Source: Lentimicrobium sp. (GTDB taxonomy: Bacteria; Bacteroidota; Bacteroidia; Bacteroidales; Lentimicrobiaceae). From it: a stretch of DNA of 9,715 nucleotides. The notes beneath the pieces are model-generated. The model was not told where the DNA came from, made no database searches, and saw only the letters and a program-made list of their open reading frames with translations. This document shows, one piece after another, positions 1 through 6,800 of this stretch. A program made the translations under genes and the position numbers. Location of the stretch: the NCBI GenBank assembly GCA_013336205.1, contig JAAXUD010000062.1, positions 1 to 9,715 on the forward strand. Reading direction: 5' to 3'. The number at the start of each line of letters is the position of its first letter. Within the stretch, counting starts at the first letter, position 1.

Positions 1-1
1 T

Positions 2-319
2 AAAGACGACAAGGTAAAATACTTTTCACAGGGCGCCGAACGTATTTTTCAGCGCAACCGGGCTATTCTCAACCGCGATGTAAGGCATTGTCATCCACCG
101 GCCAGCGCGCATATTGTCGACAAAATTATCGATGATTTCAAATCAGGCCGCCAGACCCGTGCCCCCTTCTGGATAAATATGGGTGGCAATATGATCCACA
201 TTGAATACTTCGCCTTGCGCGATGAAAAAGGCGAATATATGGGCACCCTGGAGGTCTCCCATAATGTTAACCGTTATCGCGAACTCGAAGGCGAACAGCG
301 TATTTTGTCATACAAATAA
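2..319 (+). CDS. DUF438-type protein, C-terminal PAS domain (5' end outside window)
   Basis: Reading from base 2 gives an open frame of 105 residues that ends at TAA 317-319, so the start lies upstream of the window. The residues match my memory of the C-terminal PAS domain (PAS_10 type) of DUF438 proteins: an early V-K-Y-F stretch, then a R-I-F-Q-R segment, a C-H-P-P motif near residue 30, the F-W-I strand near residue 58, an I-E-Y-F-A-L-R-D strand and a closing G-E-Q-R-I-L-S-Y-K. Full-length members usually carry an N-terminal DUF438 helical domain and a hemerythrin-like (HHE) di-iron domain before this PAS domain; neither can be checked here. Such proteins are cytoplasmic and are thought to sense or bind small molecules or nitrogen oxides, but the ligand is not established. 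The next gene starts 12 bp on, so the two are probably co-transcribed. Family assignment is fairly secure, function is not. Confidence 0.8.
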   Translation, partial: KDDKVKYFSQGAERIFQRNRAILNRDVRHCHPPASAHIVDKIIDDFKSGRQTRAPFWINMGGNMIHIEYFALRDEKGEYMGTLEVSHNVNRYRELEGEQRILSYK

Positions 320-331
320 ACTCTCTGAGAA

Positions 332-850
332 ATGGAAAACGAATTGATAATTACTCCAAAAACCAAAGTGCTTCAGTTGATCGAGGCTTATCCTCAGCTG
401 GAAGCTGTATTGATCGGCTATGTTCCGGCATTTAAAAAACTTCAGAATCCGGTGCTTAGAAAAACAGTAGCTAAAATCGCCACACTGCAGCAGGCTGCTG
501 CAATCGGAAATGTTAAAATTGAAGACCTGATTAACAAGCTCAGGGCTGAAATCGGGCAGGATTTATTTAACCAAAAAGAAAACGCAATGTACAATACAGA
601 AAAACCAGGCTGGTTTGACGAAAGCCTGATCGCAGCAGAACTTGATGCACGACCCATGCTGGCTGCAGGTGAGCACCCGGTTAACCAGGTAATCGCGGAC
701 CTGAAAGGGCTTGAACAAGGAAAAATTTATAAATTATTCGCACCCTTTCTACCGGCACCCTTGATTGACAAAGCAAGTAGCCTGAATTTTAATCATTGGG
801 TAACAAAAACCGGGGATGAATCCTATGTGATCTATTTCTCAGCAATCTAA
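332..850 (+). CDS. DUF1858-DUF2249 two-domain protein
   Basis: A 172-residue cytoplasmic protein without a signal peptide or membrane segment. Residues about 6-72 look like a DUF1858 domain: a short helical fold opening with I-T-P-K-T-K-V-L-Q-L-I and containing the Y-V-P-A-F-K-K-L segment followed by a run of helices. Residues about 101-170 look like DUF2249: the L-D-A-R-P start, a G-E-H-P turn, the L-K-G-L-E-Q-G-K helix end, the P-A-P-L loop and a final strand before the stop. DUF2249 is related in fold to TusA-like sulfur carriers, but no TusA-type cysteine is present and the protein has no cysteine at all, so sulfur transfer through its own thiol is not supported. Both domains often lie next to DUF438/hemerythrin proteins and nitrogen-oxide genes, as here. 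The ATG at 332 lies 12 bp behind the upstream stop and fits the N-terminal domain boundary; there is no clear Shine-Dalgarno sequence. Molecular function is unknown. Confidence 0.82.
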   Translation: MENELIITPKTKVLQLIEAYPQLEAVLIGYVPAFKKLQNPVLRKTVAKIATLQQAAAIGNVKIEDLINKLRAEIGQDLFNQKENAMYNTEKPGWFDESLIAAELDARPMLAAGEHPVNQVIADLKGLEQGKIYKLFAPFLPAPLIDKASSLNFNHWVTKTGDESYVIYFSAI

Positions 851-866
851 TTTTAAACAAAAGAAT

Positions 867-1196
867 ATGGAACCAAATAAATTCAACAACAGGAAAGCGT
901 TTACTTTCAGCAACGAAATCGAGTATGCCGACGGAGGTATTGTAAGCATGAGGGTACTTGAAAAAAGCACAGGAAATGTGAGTTTGTTTGCCTTTGACCT
1001 GGGACAGAAACTAAGCGAACATACTGCTCCCTTTGATGCCATGATACAGGTAGTTGAAGGCGAAGCAGAGATTGTTATTGGCGGAGAGCCAAATCATTTG
1101 TCTGCCGGAGAAGCAATTATTATGCCGGCTAACATTACTCATGCTGTAAACTCGATTACCAGGTTTAAGATGGTCTTGACGATGATAAAGGCATAG
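867..1196 (+). CDS. small single-domain cupin protein
   Basis: A 109-residue cytoplasmic protein, the usual length for a stand-alone cupin_2 domain. The first cupin motif spans about residues 46-65 (E51-H52-T-A-P-F-D57 ... E64-G65) and the second about residues 81-95 (G81-E-A-I-I-M-P87-A-N-I-T-H92). H52 and H92 are plausible metal ligands. The classical second histidine of the H-x-H pair is Ala54, so the metal site is reduced; D57 might contribute. Small cupins of this type with an E-H-T-x-P-F-D core are common in anaerobes, but no substrate is established. The gene starts 16 bp after the DUF1858-DUF2249 gene and is probably the last gene of that operon. The TAG stop (1194-1196) shares its last two bases with the first unit of a 7-bp tandem array, so the repeat tract begins exactly at the end of the reading frame. 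The homologous cupin at 3190-3507 makes this one of a pair. Confidence 0.85.
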   Translation: MEPNKFNNRKAFTFSNEIEYADGGIVSMRVLEKSTGNVSLFAFDLGQKLSEHTAPFDAMIQVVEGEAEIVIGGEPNHLSAGEAIIMPANITHAVNSITRFKMVLTMIKA

Positions 1197-1306
1197 AGCA
1201 CAGGGCTCAGAGCACAGAGCACAGAGCACAGAGCGCAGGGCTCAGAGCAAAGAGCGCAGGGCTCAGAGCAAAGGGCAAAGGGCAATGAGCATAGGGCATG
1301 GAGATC
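1195..1306 (+). repeat. 7-bp purine-rich tandem array (about 16 units)
   Basis: From 1195 the sequence reads as sixteen consecutive heptamers in perfect 7-base register with consensus AGRGCNN: for example AGAGCAC at 1195, 1209, 1216 and 1223, AGGGCTC at 1202, 1237 and 1258, AGAGCAA at 1244 and 1265, AGGGCAA at 1272 and 1279. A higher-order 21-bp direct repeat (three heptamers) occurs exactly at 1231-1251 and 1252-1272. The last five heptamers (1272-1306) recur in the downstream 106-bp units. The register starts on the last two bases of the cupin stop codon. Heptanucleotide arrays of this general kind are known between genes in several bacteria, such as the STRR repeats of cyanobacteria; this one resembles intergenic repeats of Bacteroidota genomes from memory only. 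Confidence 0.9.
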
Positions 1307-1600
1307 AGGTCATTGCACTGAAAATACCGGATCCGTCCCTCGTCCCTTTTTTCCGTCCCTCGTCCCTTTTTTGGCGCAGGGCAAAGGGCAATGAGCATAG
1401 GGCATGGAGATCAGGTCATTGCACTGAAAATACCGGATCCGTCCCTCGTCCATTTTTTCCGTCCCTCGTCCCATTTTTGGCGCAGGGCATAGGGAAATGG
1501 GCATGGGGCATGGAGCTCAGGTCATTTCACTGAAAATACCGGATCCGTCCCTCGTCCCTTTTCACCGTCCCTCGTCCCATTTTTGGCAAAGGGCAAAATG
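1268..1600 (+). repeat. 106-bp tandem repeat, three full units plus a fragment
   Basis: Three units lie at 1268-1373, 1374-1479 and 1480-1585, with a decayed fourth start at about 1586-1600. The period is exactly 106: GGAG(A/C)TCAGG begins at 1300, 1406 and 1512, and the palindrome CGGATCCG sits at 1328, 1434 and 1540. Units 1 and 2 differ at about four positions; unit 3 differs from unit 2 at about nine. Each unit contains five purine-rich heptamers, a unique middle of about 25 bases, and two copies of a pyrimidine-rich block made of GTCCCTC-GTCCC plus a T-rich end (in unit 1 the 20-bp copies 1333-1352 and 1353-1372 are identical). Because 106 is not a multiple of 3, each unit is read in a different frame, so the tract is not a repeat-protein gene. 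No promoter or gene is seen in it. Confidence 0.92.
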
Positions 1601-1606
1601 CAATTT

Positions 1607-1642
1607 ATTCCGTCATTCCAACATTCCTTCATTCCTCTATTC
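1607..1642 (+). repeat. 8-bp pyrimidine-rich tandem array before the PepSY gene
   Basis: ATTCC starts at 1607, 1615, 1623 and 1631, and ATTC at 1639, giving about four and a half octamers of consensus ATTCCNNC. The array ends 16 bp before the start codon at 1659, so it forms part of the leader of the PepSY-TM gene and occupies the place of a ribosome binding site and core promoter. No TAnnTTTG element is visible between 1586 and 1658. Whether it has a role in transcription or translation is unknown. Confidence 0.8.
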
Positions 1643-1658
1643 TACTTCCACCTGATCA

Positions 1659-3185
1659 ATGAAAACTTTGCGCAAATACCACAAGTGGCCTTCACTGATT
1701 ATTGGTGTATTTCTTATACTGTTCTCTTTATCAGGAATAATCCTTAACCACCGGCAGTTTTTCTCACCGGTGAATGTTTCCCGAAACCTGATGCCGCCGG
1801 TTTATCGCTACAACAACTGGAACCTGGCTGCATTAAAAGGCTCAATCGAATTAGAGAATAAAAGAAAACTCATCTACGGGAACATCGGAATCTGGGAAAC
1901 TGACGCTGCTTACAGCAATTATAAAGACTTCAACCAGGGATTCAGCAAAGGAATAGATCACCGGAAAGTTTTTACAATGCTCAGAACAGCCGACAACCGC
2001 ATATATGCAGGTACATTGTTTGGACTATACCAATATAACCCGGGTAGAATGCAATGGGAAAAACGTGAAATCCCTGAAGAAAACCCAAGAATCGTAAAAC
2101 TCGGTGAAAGCGGAGGACTGGTCTATATCATGACCAGAGATAACCTTTACACAATGACTAACTCTTCAGAACCGGAATTCAAACTTCTCCCGCTGCCAAT
2201 GCCTGAGGGCGCTGATGGGAAAGCCGGGCTATTTATTACGCTGTGGGTACTTCATAGTGGTGAGTTGCTCGGATTGGCCGGCAAGCTTATCGTTGATCTT
2301 GTAGGTTTGGTTCTGATCTTCATCAGCCTGAGCGGATTCTACTATACGCTTTTGCCCAAATTTGCCAAACGAACTTCGCAAAAAATCAGGATAAAACTTC
2401 AAAAAATAAACAGAACATCCATTCACTGGCACACTAAAACCGGAGTTTATGGAAGCCTGATTCTTATTATTACCGTTATCAGTGGCATGTTCCTCAGACC
2501 TCCACTGCTAATTCCTATTGCCAGCTCAAGGGTTGTTAAAATCCCTGGCACCATGCTCGACAGCGAAAATCACTGGCACGACAAATTGCGTGATTTCGTG
2601 GTTGACACATTGAATAACCGCATTATTCTCTCGACAAATGAAGGATTTTTCGAATCAGATCCTTCAGATAACTTCTATTGCAAACCCTTTGATGTCCAGC
2701 CACCGGTAAGTGTAATGGGAATTACAGCTTTTGAACCATTAACCGATGGTGGTTTTATGATTGGTTCATTCAGCGGATTGTTCCGGTGGTATCCTGACAA
2801 AGAGATAATAATTGATATGATTACCGGTGAAATGATTTCAGCGGTTAAACAAGGTAACCCATTTGGTGCAACCGCTGTTTCGGGTATTATCAGCAATAAA
2901 ACCGGACCACTTGCCGTCATCGATTACGATGGTGGCTGGATTCCGCTGGAGTCCGGGGCTATTGTCCCGGAAATGCCGGAAGAAATCCGAAAATCGCCGG
3001 TTTCATTATGGAATGTTGGGCTCGAAGTGCATACCGGAAGGATTTTTTCAGTATTTTTAGGTGATTTTTACATTCTCTATGTACCGTTGATGGGGCTGAC
3101 CACATTACTGATATTAATCACCGGTTTCCTGATGTGGTACAAATCTAAATCAAGACGTAAAAACAAACTTAAAAATACAGACTAA
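1659..3185 (+). CDS. PepSY-TM-type membrane protein with internal duplication
   Basis: A 508-residue integral membrane protein with four predicted helices at about residues 11-30, 203-227, 262-287 and 469-493. Helix 1 is preceded by K-Y-H8-K-W and followed by N-H31-R; helix 3 is preceded by H256-W-H258; H199 and H458 lie in matching L/V-H-(S/T)-G motifs before helices 2 and 4. This pattern is typical of PepSY-associated transmembrane proteins, some of which are linked to iron uptake or membrane electron transfer. Between helices 1 and 2 and between 3 and 4 lie two soluble segments, probably outside the cytoplasmic membrane, with blade-like N-R-I-x-(x)-G/S-T motifs (near residues 113-121 and 320-330). 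The two halves (1-235 and 255-500) therefore look like a duplication. The histidines could bind heme, but this is inference. The tail (K496-S-K-S-R-R) is basic, as expected for a cytoplasmic end. The ATG at 1659 gives a natural start just before helix 1. A cupin gene follows after 4 bp. Confidence 0.75.
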   Translation: MKTLRKYHKWPSLIIGVFLILFSLSGIILNHRQFFSPVNVSRNLMPPVYRYNNWNLAALKGSIELENKRKLIYGNIGIWETDAAYSNYKDFNQGFSKGIDHRKVFTMLRTADNRIYAGTLFGLYQYNPGRMQWEKREIPEENPRIVKLGESGGLVYIMTRDNLYTMTNSSEPEFKLLPLPMPEGADGKAGLFITLWVLHSGELLGLAGKLIVDLVGLVLIFISLSGFYYTLLPKFAKRTSQKIRIKLQKINRTSIHWHTKTGVYGSLILIITVISGMFLRPPLLIPIASSRVVKIPGTMLDSENHWHDKLRDFVVDTLNNRIILSTNEGFFESDPSDNFYCKPFDVQPPVSVMGITAFEPLTDGGFMIGSFSGLFRWYPDKEIIIDMITGEMISAVKQGNPFGATAVSGIISNKTGPLAVIDYDGGWIPLESGAIVPEMPEEIRKSPVSLWNVGLEVHTGRIFSVFLGDFYILYVPLMGLTTLLILITGFLMWYKSKSRRKNKLKNTD

Positions 3186-3189
3186 CACC

Positions 3190-3507
3190 ATGGACATCAC
3201 CAAATTAAATCAGGCGCCAAAAGTCCCTTTCGATCTGGACGGACATATTATGGCTCAACATAGTGAAGTTGAAATAATACATCTTCACCTTAAGCCAGGT
3301 GAGAGAGTCGAAAAGCACACCAACCCTTTCGATGTTATTTTCTATATTCTGGAAGGCAAAGCGATGCTCGAAACAGATCACGAGCGAATTCTCGTACTTA
3401 AAGATCAGAGCATCGTAATTAAAGCCGGATTAAATCGTGGTATTGACAATATCTCAATCAGTGATTTTAAATTATTGGTGATAAAACTACACTATACAAA
3501 GAAATAA
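3190..3507 (+). CDS. small cupin-fold protein, reduced metal site
   Basis: A 105-residue cytoplasmic protein that aligns end to end with the cupin at 867-1196: K42-H43-T-N-P-F-D48 and L54-E-G56 match that protein's E-H-T-A-P-F-D and V-E-G, and the closing D92-F-K-L-L-V-I-K-L matches its R-F-K-M-V-L-T-M-I. The second cupin motif is altered: the P-A-N-I-T-H segment of the first copy is K-A-G-L-N-R83 here, so the second-motif metal histidine is an arginine. H43 remains. It may bind metal weakly or not at all, and might act as a small-molecule binder or a partner of the other cupin or of the membrane protein. The 4-bp gap to the PepSY-TM gene implies co-transcription and close translational coupling; no Shine-Dalgarno sequence is visible. 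The cupin fold is a confident call, the function is unknown. Confidence 0.78.
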   Translation: MDITKLNQAPKVPFDLDGHIMAQHSEVEIIHLHLKPGERVEKHTNPFDVIFYILEGKAMLETDHERILVLKDQSIVIKAGLNRGIDNISISDFKLLVIKLHYTKK

Positions 3508-3815
3508 CGCTCACTATTCCTGAAGCCCATAGGTTTATGACCTGATTTCAATTTATTGAAACAGACTGCATTTATTATTCTTTAAAAACTCAGTTTTGAA
3601 TCCTGAGGATAAGATTTATAATTATTTCCTGTATCAACATCAATTTTCCCCTAAACCATTTCCGCAGAAATGGCGTTAATACTTATCTTTGAAAACGAGC
3701 TGTTTAAATTGGAAAGTAACCTGAATCCAGGCGAAATTTACTATCAGACATTGGCTCGTCTGTTTACTGAAATAATTACCTGGAATTGAATCCGGTATTC
3801 ATCTGACTGTGTGCG
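3508..3815. other. intergenic region between cupin 2 and the T9SS protein gene
   Basis: About 308 bases with no credible gene. It holds a small A/T-rich inverted repeat at 3546-3561 (TTTCAA, loop TTTA, TTGAAA) 39 bp after the cupin stop, which is a weak candidate for a transcription end. A promoter-like TATCTTTG lies at 3684-3691. A short hairpin is possible at 3787-3801 (TGAAT, five-base loop, ATTCA), 14 bp before the start codon at 3816. None of the repeats of 1195-1642 recur here. Confidence 0.5.
3659..3691 (+). promoter_or_regulatory. possible promoter of the T9SS protein gene
   Basis: TATCTTTG at 3684-3691 is a full match to the Bacteroidota -7 element TAnnTTTG. The -33 position (3659-3662) reads TTTC, one base from TTTG, with 21 bases between. 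Transcription would start near 3696 and give a leader of about 120 bases. The -7 match is good, the -33 match is weak, so this is a candidate only. Confidence 0.4.
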
Positions 3816-6800
3816 ATGAGGACTATAAAACTGACAAATAAATTTCTCAATATTACCATGCTGACATTCAGCATATTAATACTTATTTCTTTTAATAAAA
3901 CTTCAGCCCAAAACTCAGTTAAAAATCATCCTGCCTTAAAAAGCAAACAGTTTATGCGATCTGAGTGGTTTGCAGCATCGAGGGCTGACAGCGCAGGGAG
4001 CATGGGCAGTTACATGCAGGCGGTTTCAGCTCATCAGCAGGAAATTGCCAAACGCGAAATCCCGGGCAACTATCAATCCGCCCAATGGTATCCACTCGGG
4101 CCTTCAAAAACCACACACCCTGTTCAGGCACTACTCGGACTTGTTAAAACAATCTGGATTGACACCAGTGATTTTCAGACTATCTACGCGGGCAGCAGTA
4201 CTGGCGGCATTTTCAGGACCACCGATGGTGGCGGAAACTGGATTTCGCTGGCCGACAATTATATTACTACCGGTGTGCTGAGCATTCAAGTTGATCCTTC
4301 CGATAAAAACAAAATCTATATTGGCACCGGGCACGATGGGTTTGGGCGCGCCTATGGACAGGGTGTTATGAAAAGTAATGACCGAGGCCTTAGCTGGGAA
4401 TCTACTGGCCTGAACAATAACACCATGGCTTCTAATTATATGGTGCGGGAGATTGCATTGCTCAAAAACCATCCTGAAGCCATGCTGGCACTGGCAAATA
4501 CCGAATTCAGACTCAAAGGGCTGATCTACAGAACAACCAACGGAGCTGAAAGTTGGGAAGAAGTATATTCCGATAAGGGTGCTGAGTTGTTTTCAATAAA
4601 ACCGGATCCATTAAACGCTGATATTATTTATGTTACCGGAAACCGTTTTCTTAAAAGCATTGATGCAGGAACTACCTGGATCGATCAGTCGGCCTCCCTG
4701 CCCCTGGACTCTAATTTTACCATCAGCCGCGTTGAAATCGCTAAAACAGCGCTGGATCCAAACTTGATGCTGGCTGTTGTTGAGAATTATGACACCACGG
4801 CTAGTCAACAATCATTCAGGGTCGATATATTCAAATCAACAGACAATGGGCTATCTTTCAACAAAATAGGAATTAAAATAAATCCTTATGCAGGGTATTG
4901 GAAAATGGAGTTAGAAATTTCCCCGGCCAATAAGGATGAATTCTATCTGGGAGGATTGTGGTTGTTTAAATATCGCGTTGAAGCCGACTCTGCAAGATAC
5001 ATTCCATGCAGTGATCACGAATACCACTTTGACATCCGCGATTTGCATGTGTATTCGGGCAACGAAAAAGACCTGCTGTATATGGCCAATGATGGTGGAG
5101 TCACCAGATCGGAAAACGGCGCAGAATCATGGCAGGACATTACCCGGAAAGGACTAAATATTACCCAGTTCCATAATATAACCATCGGTGAAAACAGCGA
5201 TATGATGTTTGCCGGTCCCCAGGATGCCAACCTCTCTTTTTACAATTTCAAGACTACTGAATGGACAAAAAACCCAAAGATTTCCGATGCATACGAGGGA
5301 GCCATTGACCATCAGAATCCGGAAATTGTATTTATGGTCAGGTTTCCGCCATATGCAGATCAACCGAATAAATTTCTGATGAAGTCGGTTGATGGCGGTG
5401 TTTTCTTTAACTATTTCGGCATTCCCGATTCGACCGAGATTGGCAGAAATGACAAACCACTTGCCATGGACCCTGTTAACCCGGGAACGCTGTATGTAGG
5501 CATCAGAAATGTCTGGAAAACCACTGATGGCGCATTGTCATGGGAAAAAATCACTGATTTTCCACCTGAAGGCGACCCCAAACTTATTGACATTAGTATT
5601 GCCCCTTCAAACAACAAAGTAATCGCTGCTGCATTTGAGAACCCGAGCTGGGGAAATACAAACGCTGCGAAACTCTGGATTACCAATGATGGCGGCGGGC
5701 AATGGACAAATATTACCCCTGCAGGTAATCTGAATCTGAATTACGCAGGAATAAACGAAATTACATTTCATCCACAAATACCTGAAAAGTTCTGGCTTTC
5801 ATTAGACAGGGAATGGACAAACCGAAGAGTCTATATGACTACCGATGGCGGCACTACCTGGCAGAATTATTCTGAAGGACTGCCTTCACTTCCGGTTAAT
5901 AAAATTACTTATGTGATTGGTGCCGGATACGATGTGCTGCTTGCTGCTACTGATGCAGGGGTTTATTACAGGGATGAAAACATGGAAAGCTGGGAATATT
6001 TTGGCTCAGGCTTGCCTCTGACTATCGTTTCTGATATTCAAATAAGCTACATCAGGCGCAAGGTAATTGCAGGCACCTATGGTCGCGGACTTTGGGAAAC
6101 CGATCTTTGTATGCCGCTCACGGAAGGTGAAATGGCAATAAATGATACTGTAAAATGGTCGAGAAAACGCAAAGTACTCCAGGATGTAGTTATTAATCCA
6201 GGAGCACAGCTTACCGTTTCAACCTCCATTGAAATGGGACTGGACCGCAAAATTACTGTGATGCCCGGTGCTGAACTTGTAATTGACAGAGGGACAATAA
6301 CCAGGGATTGCGCAGGAATGTGGGACGGAATCAGGCTCTATGGTGCCAACAATTTCGACAATCGCGATCTGCTGCAGGGAAAAATAATTTTAATTAACGG
6401 TGGTTCAATCCAATATGCCGATACCGCCATCAAAACCATTGGTATCAATGAAGCCGGAGACATAATTCCGGGAACAGGTGGCGGAATTATCTATGCGTGG
6501 AACGCGAAATTCATCAACAATTCTCAGGGTATTGAAATTAATCCATCCAATGGAATAAATCCCGGAGTGTTTGCTTACTGCCAGTTTATCACAGACGATG
6601 TTTCTCCCGGTGGATATGTCGGAAACCAGGTTAGTCTGATCGGCAGCAAAGGAATCAGTTTCAGGAGTTGCCGGTTCGAGAATAACCTGCCCTTGTCAGC
6701 AATTCCCTTCCATAAAAGAGGTACAGGAATCTATAGCTTTAATTCAAGCTTCAGCATTGAAAAATTATCATTGACTGACTCTACTCATTTCGGCTTAAAC

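Noticed and set aside
1011..1504. Minus-strand open frames rich in Ala-Leu-Cys across the heptamer and 106-bp repeats
   Set aside because: The residue pattern arises from the heptamers read in reverse; one frame also overlaps the cupin. No domain or signal is present.
1285..1533. An 82-codon open frame on the + strand through the 106-bp repeats
   Set aside because: The 106-bp period shifts the frame at every unit, so equivalent DNA is read as different peptides. The frame follows the repeat and not a gene.
1268..1600. Possible CRISPR array in the regular repeats
   Set aside because: The 106-bp units are contiguous with no unique spacers, and the shorter arrays have 7- or 8-bp periods. No cas gene is nearby.
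3546..3561. Strong terminator after the second cupin
   Set aside because: The stem is six A/T-rich base pairs with no G+C core and no following T-run, so it is kept only as a weak note in the intergenic entry.
4131..4472. A 113-codon minus-strand open frame inside the T9SS protein gene
   Set aside because: It lies fully within a well-supported gene and shows no recognisable family or start context; shadow frame.
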